NCBI GenBank assembly: GCA_964604015.1
Contig: CAZRXF010000001.1
Span: 1 to 64,000 of the forward strand
From: CANNBR01 sp964604015
GTDB lineage: Bacteria > Babelota > Babeliae > Babelales > CAIQNR01
Direction: 5' to 3'
Length of the DNA stretch: 64,000 nt
The translations under genes and the position numbers were made by a program. Position 1 is the first letter of the stretch, and each line of letters starts with the position of its first letter. The notes beneath the pieces are model-generated. The model was not told the DNA's origin. It did no database searches and saw nothing but the letters and a program-made list of their open reading frames with translations. Shown in pieces: positions 33,629 through 43,335 of this stretch.

Positions 33629-34603
33629 ATGCACGTGCGTAATCTCTTTTTAGCTTTTTTGTGTGTTGCCTTTTCCTCTACAGTGGTTGCTGAATCTACC
33701 TCTTCTTCCTCAACGTCTGCCGAAAGTACGCTTTTTGCAGGGATGATGGCTGCAGGGGTGATCAGAGGGATTTCTGACCTTGTCGTTCCCTTTTATAAAG
33801 ATTTGATGGGATCAGGCTATAAGGTGCCTGCAATAGCTCTTATCACTGTTTTTGCACTCAGTCTTGCTCACAAAGAAAATAAAGAATTCTTTAATGTCTG
33901 TGGGCGTTATGTTGAGTGGCCGTTTGTGTGGACTGCTAAGAAAATGGAAAAGATTTTCACCGGAGGAAGGTCGCTTACGTATAACGAAGTGGCATCCTGG
34001 CATAATCGTGTTGCTCGTTTGTTAACACCGCTCACTAAGACAACTGCCATGGTTGATTTGAGTAAAGATCGTCGTTTGAGAATCATCGACCAAGAAGATG
34101 GAACAGAGGAAGGGCGTGATGACCAGTGGGTAAATCAAGCAGCACATATTGAAAGAGAATTTGCATTTTTGACCAAAGTCCTCATGATGCGTCTTGCCTA
34201 TTACGAAGATAAAAAAACAGTTCGTAAACGTACCGGTATCACGAGAGCCCCACGTCGAATACTAGATCCTCTTGGTAAATCGTTTGTGCGTATGTCGCTC
34301 ATTCGCCAGGAGGAAGTGGCATTTCAGCTAAAAGAAGCGATCGCTTATCTTAAAGAAGCAAGCGATTATTGTAAGTCAGTTTCTCATTTTTCGGCTGTTG
34401 ATAAAGAACAGGTAAAACGACTGATGGGCAGTATCTGTACCACGTTTGAGCATATCGGCGTATTGGTAGATGAGCTTTCTGTTGCGGATCGCAACAAGAA
34501 CAAAATTCCTATGACGGCTGATGGTTCATTGGGTCGTAGTGGATATTCAAGTGGATCGTATGGTTCATACGATTCAGCGTACAGTACTGGCGGATCCTAC
34601 TAA
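33629..34603 (+). CDS. Exported/membrane protein with Gly-Ser-Tyr-rich tail
   Basis: 324 residues from ATG 33629, with AGGG at suitable spacing and signal peptide MHVRNLFLAFLCVAFSSTVVA; the upstream ATG at 33605 has no ribosome binding site. A serine/threonine-rich segment and two hydrophobic stretches (LFAGMMAAGVIRGISDLVV, VPAIALITVFALSLA) are followed by a long helical, soluble part. The last 30 residues are low-complexity (SGYSSGSYGSYDSAYSTGG). No known domain. First gene of a four-gene block; gaps are 37 bases or less, and genes three and four overlap. Confidence 0.65.
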   Translation: MHVRNLFLAFLCVAFSSTVVAESTSSSSTSAESTLFAGMMAAGVIRGISDLVVPFYKDLMGSGYKVPAIALITVFALSLAHKENKEFFNVCGRYVEWPFVWTAKKMEKIFTGGRSLTYNEVASWHNRVARLLTPLTKTTAMVDLSKDRRLRIIDQEDGTEEGRDDQWVNQAAHIEREFAFLTKVLMMRLAYYEDKKTVRKRTGITRAPRRILDPLGKSFVRMSLIRQEEVAFQLKEAIAYLKEASDYCKSVSHFSAVDKEQVKRLMGSICTTFEHIGVLVDELSVADRNKNKIPMTADGSLGRSGYSSGSYGSYDSAYSTGGSY

Positions 34604-34640
34604 CTAAGATCATGAAATTTTCATACGGAGGCGGTTGTTT

Positions 34641-35819
34641 ATGAAAAGAATGAGAACTTATTTTCTTCTAGCGGTGTGTATTGCAGGATGTGGTGGCGCT
34701 ATGCAAGCGGCTGTTCCTCAAAAGGATACGGCTTACGTTGAGGACTATAAAAATTTGCAGGTGTGGTCTCTTAATCGGCTTACCGTTGATACGCAAAAGA
34801 AGGCGATTCAAAAATACATTAAACAGAATGCAAAGGTTCGGATTGCTGTTCGTGCGGCGTTAATTGCTGCTGCAACGGGGGCTTTAGCTTATTATCTTTT
34901 AAGAGATACTGGTCCGGTTAAAGGGGCGGTTGTGACTCCACTTAAGCCTGAAGAGTCGATTGTTGTAAGCCAAGATGCATTTCAAAGGATGCACAAAGAG
35001 GTATCCGCTCAGCGACAAGCCTCAATGATTGTTGAAACTGCACTCACCGAGAAGGTAATAGCGTTAGAGGAAACCATCGCTAAAGCTAATGGTATTGTAC
35101 CAACAAAAGAAGTAATAGTTCCTGCAGGATACGGTGGGGCCCTTGTTCAAAAAGGTAAGGACGTTGCCTACGGTAGTTACGGGTTAGTTAAAGATATTGG
35201 AATTTATTTTATTCAGAACTTACCAGCAACGGTGGCGGCGTGTTTTGTGAACGTTTTGATTCTCAAGGATGTTCCAACACTTCTTGAAACGCTTAATTAT
35301 TTGATTGTGCGTCCGATTAGGCAAATTAATCATGCGCTCAATATTGAATGGTTCTTGGTCTCTCAATTGAAGGTTAAAAAAATATACTTGAGCGCTGATC
35401 GAACAGAATATCGCCTTGGGTATGAAAAGTTCTTTGATGTAAGCCTTGCACGTACCATTTCTGTATTGCCATTGGCATCGGATGATTTTGAACGTGGTCA
35501 TTATGTTTCATCGATTGTAACTGACCTTAACCTGCTTTCACGACAACTCTCACGTGTGGTTGCGTTCTGTGAATTGCGTGCCGATCACATCATCAAAAAC
35601 AATAAAGTATGTGGTAAACATTTGCACGAGATAGCAAGTTACCTGTTTAGGCTTACGAAAAAATTTGGTGATGATATGAAGCACTTACTTGCATCAAAGG
35701 AACATCACGCCAAGATACCAGCAGCCTTGCAGGAGTTTCAATTTAAATTGATTGAGCAACTAGAAGCGTTTCGTATGTATGAGCGTGCTGCTTATTATGA
35801 CATTGTTCCTAGCGCGTAA
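34641..35819 (+). CDS. Putative lipoprotein/membrane protein of unknown family
   Basis: 392 residues from ATG 34641 with GGAGG nine bases upstream; a TTG two codons earlier is too close to that site. The leader MKRMRTYFLLAVCIAGC fits a lipobox (I-A-G-C17). Membrane spans follow at about residues 70-90 (VRAALIAAATGALAYYLL) and 195-215 (NLPATVAACFVNVLILKDV). The C-terminal half is helical with FERGHYVSSIVTDLNLLSRQ. No domain recognised. It may form an envelope complex with its neighbours, given constant spacing and direction. Confidence 0.62.
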   Translation: MKRMRTYFLLAVCIAGCGGAMQAAVPQKDTAYVEDYKNLQVWSLNRLTVDTQKKAIQKYIKQNAKVRIAVRAALIAAATGALAYYLLRDTGPVKGAVVTPLKPEESIVVSQDAFQRMHKEVSAQRQASMIVETALTEKVIALEETIAKANGIVPTKEVIVPAGYGGALVQKGKDVAYGSYGLVKDIGIYFIQNLPATVAACFVNVLILKDVPTLLETLNYLIVRPIRQINHALNIEWFLVSQLKVKKIYLSADRTEYRLGYEKFFDVSLARTISVLPLASDDFERGHYVSSIVTDLNLLSRQLSRVVAFCELRADHIIKNNKVCGKHLHEIASYLFRLTKKFGDDMKHLLASKEHHAKIPAALQEFQFKLIEQLEAFRMYERAAYYDIVPSA

Positions 35820-35839
35820 GGGGCTAGTAGGGAGCGTGA

Positions 35840-36625
35840 ATGGGTCGCAATTGTGGTGTGAAAAAATGGGGCTTACTTGCTTTGCTTGGCAGTGCGGTTT
35901 ATACATGCTTTCCTTCGGAGCTTTCTGAATTAAATCCAGCTTCTAGTTTGCAAAAAGCTGGAGAAGAAGGATCTCAGAAAAAGGCAACGTATGAGCAGTT
36001 CGCCTCAGATCTTGAGAAGTACACTATAGAACCGGGATGGGTGATTCGATCGTTTCTTGCACTTTCTGTCGATGAGTTTGATAAGGCCTGGGAATTGTTC
36101 GTTACTGCGATCAGAGAAACGCCTTGGAAGTTTTTCGTGGGAAAGCAACAAAATTATTCTGAAAAAAAGTATCGGGAACTTTTTATTGCGCAGTGCGAGC
36201 TCTATGATGCCTTTTTGCTCAATCTCTTGGTGGATCTTTCTCAAAAATCGCTTGTTTTTGTGGCAGGTCCTGAAAAAACGCAGCAGCTTAAACGCAAGGG
36301 TGTTATTACCATTTTTCAATATTGGCAGCTTAAACGAATAACGCTCCATCACCATCTTTATGCTTTTTATTTTGATCGTGTTGTTATGCAACTGTATGAA
36401 ACAGTGATCACCGCATCATGCCAACTTGATATGCCCGATTATCCGCTGTTGTATAAACAAGCAAGAAAATATGGAACGCGGCTTTCCTCCATCTTTAAAC
36501 AATTAAAAGGGGGGCCGTATGATGATCGCTATGCGTACCATGTAAAACGGTATCAAGAAGTCCTTGAGCTTTTGCGTAAAGAGCGAAAAGCGCTTGCAGG
36601 AGGGGTGGATGCTGAGACTCGTTAA
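35840..36625 (+). CDS. Exported helical protein of unknown family
   Basis: 261 residues, AGGGAG before the ATG. Possible signal peptide KKWGLLALLGSAVYTCF. The mature part is rich in aromatic and charged residues, mostly helical (FLALSVDEFDKAWELFVTAI, LYDAFLLNLLVDLSQKSLVF). It overlaps the next gene by 17 bases, so translation is probably coupled. No family recognised. Confidence 0.62.
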   Translation: MGRNCGVKKWGLLALLGSAVYTCFPSELSELNPASSLQKAGEEGSQKKATYEQFASDLEKYTIEPGWVIRSFLALSVDEFDKAWELFVTAIRETPWKFFVGKQQNYSEKKYRELFIAQCELYDAFLLNLLVDLSQKSLVFVAGPEKTQQLKRKGVITIFQYWQLKRITLHHHLYAFYFDRVVMQLYETVITASCQLDMPDYPLLYKQARKYGTRLSSIFKQLKGGPYDDRYAYHVKRYQEVLELLRKERKALAGGVDAETR

Positions 36626-39620
36626 AAAAGTAATGCTTGTATTTTTTCTAGGGTGCCCTGTCTTTTCAGTGGTGTGTCAGACAAAAGAGTTGTATGAAAA
36701 ATTCATAAAAAGTTTCGTGGTACATTACGACTTTTCTCCAGAAGGGCGCTATACCCACGAATATCATCCTTTTTTACTTGAACAAACGCGTGCGAGTCTT
36801 GAAAACCTTGAACGGTTCCTTGGTGAATCTGGCTTTGATTGTAAGGGGCGTATTGTTATCATGGGATATCAGCAGGAGGGTGTTCCCAGTTATTATTCTT
36901 CATTGAATACGCCAGCATTGCATGATGAAGCCTCTTTGAATAGCAAGCGGGGGCGTGTTGTTCCAGCGCATAATATTTTTGGTTTTTTAACCGGATTTTT
37001 ATTGAAGGATGTAAATTGGTTCCAAAAACAATGGCATCCAAATAAGCCGCTGCTTGTTGAACATGTGCTTCCTGAGCGAGTAGATCTCTTTGATGATTAT
37101 GCGTATATCTTTCAAAAACATGCATTTGGAAAAGATTTTGAGCTTATTTTAAAGCATCGAAAACAGGTTGAAAAAACACTTAAAGCGGGAAACTATACCG
37201 ATCTTTTGAAAGAACTTATCTCCTTCTGGGAGCGTGCGTACAAAGGAGAATTAAAAAACTGTGGGCAAGAGGTTCTTGCAACGCAGGACATTCTCTTTTC
37301 AATTGATTACGCAAAACACCTTACCAATTCTGCAATTCCTGTCTCAAAACTGTACGTAGGTCCGGATATTACGTATCCAATTGAAGTGCTTTCGTTTCAG
37401 GAGCAAGCTGCTACCGAAGGGGCTCAGTATTTTGTTCAACATTTTACTAAGACATTGCAGCCGCTTGATAACAAAAAAACTGCTTATATCTTTTGTAGTT
37501 TTGTTGATGGGGTGGGGAAAAGTACGTTGTTGGGTAACGTGATTAACTGGGTGACGTATGGGCACAACATTGCCGCGTATGAGCGAGTGGATAATGCATC
37601 ATCTCAAAAAGGTGTTTTGTATGCGCTTAAAGATGATGTTTTTATTATGGATTTGCCTGCACAATTGAGTCACTGGGTAGGAAAGCCTGATGGTCAGGTA
37701 TTTGTGGATGTGGCAACGATTCATGAATTTTCTGCCGAAGATCAAAAGGCAATGGGTGAGCATGTACAAGATCATGAAGAAGGACTTAAAGAGATCTTTT
37801 TGCGACAAAAAGAAGCACTGAACGATCCCGCTCAAAAAGTACCAGGTGCGCTCGGTATGTACCTTAAAAATGTAAAGCTCTTTAGGCCCGAGCATGAATG
37901 GATTCCTTTTATGTACAAGGAATATTTGTGTCTTTTCCATCCAGAAGACTCAACGCATATTAGAGTTCTTGTACCGCTTGAAGGGGTGCATTCAAAGGGG
38001 TTAAAAACAGCCCAACCTGAACAAATGGTATTTACTAAAGGATTAACCCTTCCCCCGACCTTTGATGTTTTTATGCAAGATGTTGCCACGCAATTTAAAA
38101 ATGCTGGGATAGAAAAATTAGTCTTTGTTGATTTCTTGAGTATGTATCCTCGATCGTCACGCGAAAACGTTCGGGTAATTTTCCTTCTTCAGCAGTTGAA
38201 AACGATGTATCAGGATTATTTTGCAATTGAAATGAGCCTGTATCGTTCGTTTGTTAATCGAGAAACAGAGCTTTATCATATGATTTCATTTTTTAGAGAG
38301 CATTTTTTTAATTCACTCTTTCTTGAATCGATGGCGCGAACATTACTGTATTCCATTTTTACGGATAAAAGCTCACAGCATTTAACTGTTTTGAGTTTTG
38401 ATCAAGTGACTGATCTTTTATGTAAGGAGCGGCTTCATTTTTCTCAGGTTTCTGGAGCATTCCTTGCCGAGACAGTTGAAAAGAAGATTGAGACAGAGCA
38501 TCGAGTATTAGAACGCTATGCGTACGACCGCAAATATGAGTTATTTACTCGATTTTCAAGTGAGCCACTCTGTGTATTTTCTGCTTTTATGGAAAATCTT
38601 TTTGGTAAAAGTATTGATCATCCTTATTTTCGTTCGTTGTGGGAAGGTATGGATGGTGAAGTTTCTGCACAGGCAAAAAAAGTTGAGAAATCATTAGTGC
38701 AGGGGAAAGTGGCAATGCAAGCATCGTTACTACTTAATAGTAGCTCAGACGATGCGATACAAGTGCTTTCTTCTGGACTTCCTATTCGATGTCTTGATGT
38801 TGTTTCTTCTGCCTGCCGTGATGGAGTGACTCTTGGGCCATTGTTTCCTGTCATTCGTGCGCATTGGTATGTGGCTTTGGCAAATCTTTTAGAAGGTGAG
38901 GAAATTGCTCCTGGTGTCTTTTCTATCAAAGAACCGCGTTATCTTGTTCCTCCTTTGGCAGTCAAACGGGTTAATGGTCAAAAAGTGGCGATTATTCAAA
39001 GACAGCTTGATTTTTTTGATGGGAAACCACCATTTGAAACGACAAAAGATCTTACGTTTTTTAATAACTATAGTTGGTACAAAGATATGGCATGGGGTGA
39101 ATTTAGTTCGCTTGCTCATTGCATTGAATGGGGTGAAACGGAGACTTATTTTGGAGTGTATGCTTTTGCCTATGACTGGGATTTTCCTTTGATTCGCAAG
39201 ATTGTGGATGGAGAGCGAGATAAGAAAATAAAACAAGGATATGAGGATCCAGCAGTATTTGCGTGTGAATTGACCGATATTCTTGATCAACAAAGATTGT
39301 GGCACCATTTTTCTGAACAAAAATCTTCTGGGTATACAGGATCAGTAAAAGAGGGTGGGGAAAAAAAGATTGCTGTTAATTCTCCACGCGGCAAGGCGCT
39401 TGCTTTGTGGGTACGTGCTGTTGCAACGCTTGAAATGTTGGTGAAGGATCAGAACAGTTATCTGCTTGTCAGAAAGGGTGCGAAAGAAGATTTCATTGCA
39501 ACGCTTCGGCTTCTTGAGCATGTGACGTTACCACGCTACTTTGGCATTCATTTTGATAGGAATTTGTTTGCCGATTACAGCGCTGTTGAACCAGTGATTC
39601 CATGGCAGGCGCTTTCGTAA
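36609..39620 (+). CDS. Large exported or anchored protein with a P-loop-like motif
   Basis: 1003 residues from ATG 36609, with AGGAGGGG upstream; the longer frame to 36564 lies within the preceding gene. An N-terminal hydrophobic segment (LVKKVMLVFFLGCPVFSVVC) looks like a signal peptide or anchor. About residue 297-305 reads FVDGVGKST, close to the P-loop of thymidylate-kinase-like NTPases (the first glycine is replaced), and about 40 residues later VFIMDLPA could be a Walker B strand. The remaining 650 residues are not recognised. A P-loop protein with a signal peptide would be unusual because ATP is scarce in the periplasm; alternatives are a membrane-anchored cytoplasmic enzyme or a host-delivered one. 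Confidence 0.65.
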   Translation: MLRLVKKVMLVFFLGCPVFSVVCQTKELYEKFIKSFVVHYDFSPEGRYTHEYHPFLLEQTRASLENLERFLGESGFDCKGRIVIMGYQQEGVPSYYSSLNTPALHDEASLNSKRGRVVPAHNIFGFLTGFLLKDVNWFQKQWHPNKPLLVEHVLPERVDLFDDYAYIFQKHAFGKDFELILKHRKQVEKTLKAGNYTDLLKELISFWERAYKGELKNCGQEVLATQDILFSIDYAKHLTNSAIPVSKLYVGPDITYPIEVLSFQEQAATEGAQYFVQHFTKTLQPLDNKKTAYIFCSFVDGVGKSTLLGNVINWVTYGHNIAAYERVDNASSQKGVLYALKDDVFIMDLPAQLSHWVGKPDGQVFVDVATIHEFSAEDQKAMGEHVQDHEEGLKEIFLRQKEALNDPAQKVPGALGMYLKNVKLFRPEHEWIPFMYKEYLCLFHPEDSTHIRVLVPLEGVHSKGLKTAQPEQMVFTKGLTLPPTFDVFMQDVATQFKNAGIEKLVFVDFLSMYPRSSRENVRVIFLLQQLKTMYQDYFAIEMSLYRSFVNRETELYHMISFFREHFFNSLFLESMARTLLYSIFTDKSSQHLTVLSFDQVTDLLCKERLHFSQVSGAFLAETVEKKIETEHRVLERYAYDRKYELFTRFSSEPLCVFSAFMENLFGKSIDHPYFRSLWEGMDGEVSAQAKKVEKSLVQGKVAMQASLLLNSSSDDAIQVLSSGLPIRCLDVVSSACRDGVTLGPLFPVIRAHWYVALANLLEGEEIAPGVFSIKEPRYLVPPLAVKRVNGQKVAIIQRQLDFFDGKPPFETTKDLTFFNNYSWYKDMAWGEFSSLAHCIEWGETETYFGVYAFAYDWDFPLIRKIVDGERDKKIKQGYEDPAVFACELTDILDQQRLWHHFSEQKSSGYTGSVKEGGEKKIAVNSPRGKALALWVRAVATLEMLVKDQNSYLLVRKGAKEDFIATLRLLEHVTLPRYFGIHFDRNLFADYSAVEPVIPWQALS

Positions 39621-39636
39621 AGGTGTAACTCTATCC

Positions 39637-40497
39637 CTACCGAGTTTTCTTACGTCCCGTTCCACGACGAGCAAACGTTTTTTTTGATCGAGCACCTGTC
39701 GATGATTTTCTAGTCTTAGTGCCAGCCGTGCGTGATGCGCGTTTTGGTGTAAAATTCTTACGTTTCTTTACCGTCTTTTTTACTTGTTCGATATCGATTT
39801 CAAGAAGCTTTTTAAGCTCTGCGGGGCGCAAAGCTCGTGAGTGGCCAGGTAAGATGTTTTTGCAGGTAAGTGTTGCAAAACTGAGGCGTTCAAGTTTTTT
39901 GACGGTGTAGCCAAGCGCTTCGAACATTCTTCTGATGATGCGATTCCGTCCGCTGTGGATGGTAACGCGTAGCACCTTTTTGTCATAGCCTTGGTACAAG
40001 GAATCGACACGTGAAGCACCATCTTCAAGATACACCCCACGTTTTAAAGTGAGGCACGCTTCTTTAGTGACATCTTCTTTAAGGGTAACTTTGTATACCT
40101 TTTTAATGAGAGAGCTAGGATGAGCAAGCTTTTGGGCAAGATCCCCATCGTTGGTAAGAAGAAGTACACCGGTAGTATTGTAATCGAGTCGGCCCACAGG
40201 ATACACGCGATTTTTCACGCTTTTATCCAGAAGATCGATAACGGTGGGGCGATTATGCTCATCACTCAGACTGGTGATGTACCCTTCCGGCTTGTTCATT
40301 ACCAGGTAGGTAAGACTTTCTGGTTGGATGACTTTCTTTTTATAGCGGACCGTGTCTTTTGGCTGTACTTCGTAAGCTGGGTTAGTCATAGGCCAGTGGT
40401 TGACCGTGATTTCCCCTGCCTTGATAAGCTCATCGGCCTTACGGCGTGAACATAACCCCGATTGGGAAACATAAAGATTGAGGCGAATGGATTTCAT
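39637..40497 (-). CDS. 23S rRNA pseudouridine synthase, RluB/RsuA family
   Basis: 286 residues from ATG 40497, where the S4 domain starts (IRLNLYVSQSGLCSRRKADE). The catalytic domain has GYITS, PVGRLDYNTTGVLLLTNDGD with the nucleophile D105, and RNRIIRRMFEALGY. The enzyme isomerises a uridine in rRNA; RluB is the closest by layout, RluE/RsuA cannot be excluded. The last 45 residues are a lysine/arginine-rich tail (KKRKNF...RRGTGRKKTR), as in many RluB proteins, probably for RNA binding. Divergent from mutS. Confidence 0.9.
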   Translation of the reverse strand: MKSIRLNLYVSQSGLCSRRKADELIKAGEITVNHWPMTNPAYEVQPKDTVRYKKKVIQPESLTYLVMNKPEGYITSLSDEHNRPTVIDLLDKSVKNRVYPVGRLDYNTTGVLLLTNDGDLAQKLAHPSSLIKKVYKVTLKEDVTKEACLTLKRGVYLEDGASRVDSLYQGYDKKVLRVTIHSGRNRIIRRMFEALGYTVKKLERLSFATLTCKNILPGHSRALRPAELKKLLEIDIEQVKKTVKKRKNFTPKRASRTAGTKTRKSSTGARSKKTFARRGTGRKKTR

Positions 40498-40544
40498 GGC
40501 AAGACCTTTGTCGTGGATCCGATGTAAAATTACTGTCATTTAAA

Positions 40545-40553
40545 AGTATACCA
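40545..40553 (-). promoter_or_regulatory. Extended -10 promoter of the pseudouridine synthase gene
   Basis: Minus strand TGGTATACT (40553-40545), about 48 bases before the ATG at 40497. Confidence 0.55.
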
Positions 40554-40575
40554 GGTTTTTCTGATAAGCGATAAA

Positions 40576-40595
40576 GCGTCTCTCATGAGAGACGC
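40576..40595. promoter_or_regulatory. Perfect 20-base palindrome upstream of mutS
   Basis: GCGTCTCT-CATG-AGAGACGC, perfect over 20 bases, between the divergent pseudouridine synthase and mutS promoters. It may be a protein operator or an RNA hairpin; no T run follows on either side. Confidence 0.55.
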
Positions 40596-40623
40596 CGTCC
40601 TTGATCAACAGGAGCTTTCTTGA

Positions 40624-40642
40624 GAAACTAGGACCTAGTTTC
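40624..40642. promoter_or_regulatory. Second perfect palindrome, just before mutS
   Basis: GAAACTAGG-A-CCTAGTTTC is perfect around a central base and ends 30 bases before the mutS start, followed by GTTTTCC. It could be an operator or a short mRNA hairpin near the ribosome binding site. Confidence 0.5.
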
Positions 40643-40671
40643 GTTTTCCTTAGGTCAGTGTAGGTGTGTGC

Positions 40672-43218
40672 GTGACAAAAAGTACCCCGTTAATGCAGCA
40701 GTATTGGGCGATAAAACATGAGTATCCCGATGCGCTTCTTTTTTTTCAGGTGGGGGATTTTTACGAACTTTTTTTTGATGATGCCAAACGGGCATCGGCT
40801 TTTTTAGGGATTACCCTGACTAAGCGCGGTAAGGAAAAGGGAGAGGATATTCCCTTGTGCGGAGTTCCTGTTCATGCGCTTGATCATTATCTTGCCAAGT
40901 TAGTAAAAGGCGGGTTTTGCGTTGTTTTGTGCGATCAATTGGAGCAAGCAGTACCTGGTAAAGTGGTGCGGCGGGGGGTGACGCAGGTTTTAACTCCAGG
41001 TTCGTTGACTGACAGCAGGCTGTTGCGGGATAAATCGGCATCGTATGTGCTTTCATTTGCGCCACAACATGATAGCTGGTCATTGGTATTTGCTGAACTT
41101 TTGACGGCTCAGCTTTATGCAACAACAGTGAGCGCAGGAGCAGTTAAGGCATTAGAAACAGAACTTGCTCGATTTTTTCCTGATGAGATTGTGCTGACGC
41201 GTGGTGAGGTAACCACTCAAACATTTCAGACACTATTCCAGAAACAGGGATATTTCACTGCAGCATTTCCGGCCGATACAGAGATGCTTTCATGGGCACA
41301 AGAACGTCTTTCTCAGGCAACGTATCAGCAGGTACAAGCAAACAAGTCACTTGAGCAGGCATTAAGTACGTTGTATGCGTACTTTAAAAAAAATAATGAA
41401 GTAGCATTGCATGAATTTAATCAGCTTCATTTTTACGAGCCTGATGATTACATGATGATTGACGCAGCTTCACAAAGAAATCTTGAACTGATCAAAAATA
41501 ATCAGGATGGAACGGTAGCTCATTCTTTGGTTTCAGTGCTTGATCAAACGGTCACAGCTATGGGGGGAAGAATGCTTAAAAAGTGGCTTGTTCGCCCTCT
41601 GGTTAATCCGACTATGATACACCATCGGCTTGACGCAGTTGCTTATTTTGTAGCGCATTCTCAAGCTCTCAAAAACGTTCGATTGCTTCTTCAGGTTGTA
41701 GCAGATTGTGAGCGTGTAGTTGGAAGGATTGCGTTGTGTCGTGCGCGGCTTGAAGATTTTTTACACCTTTCGCGTGCACTTGAGGCACTTCCCTCATTAA
41801 AAAATCTTGAAGGTTCTGTTCCGCCCTTTCTTGAAATGCTGTGTAAGTCGGTTGGTGAATTTCATGAACTTGAAGCGTTTTTAAAAACAGCACTTAATGA
41901 TGATTCGTCACAAGAATGGATTATTAAAAAGGGATTTGATCAACGGCTTGATCGCTTACGTGGTTTAGTTGCAGATAGTCATGAAGCTATTACTGCTCTT
42001 GAACGAGCTGAACAAGCAGCAACAGGGATTGGGTCGTTAAAGATACGGTATACCAACGTGTACGGATATTACATCGAGGTAACTAATGCGAATGCTGGGC
42101 TTGTTCCAGCACGGTACAAACGACAACAAACGTTGGTTGGGCGTGAGCGTTACATGTGTCCTGAACTTCAAGAATTGCAGCAAGAAATCGTAACAGCACG
42201 TAATGAAAGTGAGCTCTTAGAAAAAGATTTGTTTGCCCACGTACAGCGTGAAGTACGTCCGTACATCGGCGCATTGCGTAAAATGGCACATGCGCTTGCA
42301 CAACTTGATGTGTTGTGTTCTTTTGCGTTGTGTGCCTATGAGCGAGGGTATACAAGACCGATGTTCCATGAAGGTCGTGACATTTTGATTACTGAAGGGA
42401 AGCATCCGGTGGTTACACAAGCGCTTGGTTCTTCGTTTATTCCCAATGATACGCGGCTTGATGATGAGCATGCACTGTGGATTATTACTGGTCCTAACAT
42501 GGGTGGTAAATCGACGTATCTGCGTCAAGTAGCATTACTTTCTATCATGGCTCAGTGCGGGTCATTTGTTTCAGCTCGGTTGGCACAGCTTCCTATACTT
42601 GATGCAATTTTTACTCGCATCGGTGCATCCGATAATGTGGCAGAAGGAAAAAGTACGTTCTTGATTGAGATGGAAGAAACGGCACACATTTGCCAGTACG
42701 CTACGGATAAAAGTCTCGTCATTCTTGATGAGGTGGGGCGCGGTACCAGTACCTTTGATGGTCTTGCGCTTGCGCAGGCAGTTGTTGAGTACGTGCATAC
42801 AACGGTTAAAGCACGGTGTCTTTTTGCCACGCATTATCATGAACTGACCGAGTTGCATACGACCGTTCCTGGTATCGTTAATTACCATGTTGCCAGCAGG
42901 CAAACTGACGATGGGATACTTTTTTTACATAAAGTTGTTCCTGGTATTGCGCAGGGGAGTTTTGGCTTAGCGGTTGCTCAGCTTGCAGGGCTTCCGCAAG
43001 AAATCATTGAGCGCGCTCATACGGTTATTGCGGCACTTTCAGCAGGGAATGTCTCTGTTAAGCCAGCTTTTAAGCTTGCAGATCTTGAAAAAGAACACCT
43101 TAAGCTTGAGCTACGTAAGGCAGAAGAAAAGTTGGGGCTCTTAAAAACGGTTGATTTTGATCAACTTTCTCCTAAAAAAGCATTTGATCTGGTCTGGAAA
43201 ATAAAAGAATTATTGTAA
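40672..43218 (+). CDS. mutS: DNA mismatch repair protein MutS
   Basis: 848 residues. I start at GTG 40672 because AGG lies seven bases upstream; GTG 40666 abuts that site. Mismatch-binding domain with GDFYELFFDDA (F30 and E32 of the FxE motif), connector and lever domains, clamp, then the ATPase with Walker A GPNMGGKST (607-615), Walker B ILDEVGRGTSTFDG (D686) and ATHYHELTEL. The C-terminal helix-turn-helix and dimerisation tail ends at LVWKIKELL. Length is typical of MutS1. It recognises base mismatches and recruits MutL, which is not in the window. Adjacent palindromes at 40576 and 40624 may regulate it. Confidence 0.97.
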   Translation: MTKSTPLMQQYWAIKHEYPDALLFFQVGDFYELFFDDAKRASAFLGITLTKRGKEKGEDIPLCGVPVHALDHYLAKLVKGGFCVVLCDQLEQAVPGKVVRRGVTQVLTPGSLTDSRLLRDKSASYVLSFAPQHDSWSLVFAELLTAQLYATTVSAGAVKALETELARFFPDEIVLTRGEVTTQTFQTLFQKQGYFTAAFPADTEMLSWAQERLSQATYQQVQANKSLEQALSTLYAYFKKNNEVALHEFNQLHFYEPDDYMMIDAASQRNLELIKNNQDGTVAHSLVSVLDQTVTAMGGRMLKKWLVRPLVNPTMIHHRLDAVAYFVAHSQALKNVRLLLQVVADCERVVGRIALCRARLEDFLHLSRALEALPSLKNLEGSVPPFLEMLCKSVGEFHELEAFLKTALNDDSSQEWIIKKGFDQRLDRLRGLVADSHEAITALERAEQAATGIGSLKIRYTNVYGYYIEVTNANAGLVPARYKRQQTLVGRERYMCPELQELQQEIVTARNESELLEKDLFAHVQREVRPYIGALRKMAHALAQLDVLCSFALCAYERGYTRPMFHEGRDILITEGKHPVVTQALGSSFIPNDTRLDDEHALWIITGPNMGGKSTYLRQVALLSIMAQCGSFVSARLAQLPILDAIFTRIGASDNVAEGKSTFLIEMEETAHICQYATDKSLVILDEVGRGTSTFDGLALAQAVVEYVHTTVKARCLFATHYHELTELHTTVPGIVNYHVASRQTDDGILFLHKVVPGIAQGSFGLAVAQLAGLPQEIIERAHTVIAALSAGNVSVKPAFKLADLEKEHLKLELRKAEEKLGLLKTVDFDQLSPKKAFDLVWKIKELL

Positions 43219-43267
43219 TTATAAGGCGAAAGAGGCTGAGGGACGCATGATTAGTGCTTCTTACCAT

Positions 43268-43296
43268 TTGTCATCATTTTTTTTGGCCGATACACT
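43268..43296 (+). promoter_or_regulatory. Promoter of the 43336 gene
   Basis: TTGTCA (43268-43273), 17-base spacer, TACACT (43291-43296), 39 bases before the ATG. Confidence 0.6.
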
Positions 43297-43335
43297 AGAA
43301 GGAATGGAGTTTTTAAAAAACGTGAGGTTATTTCT

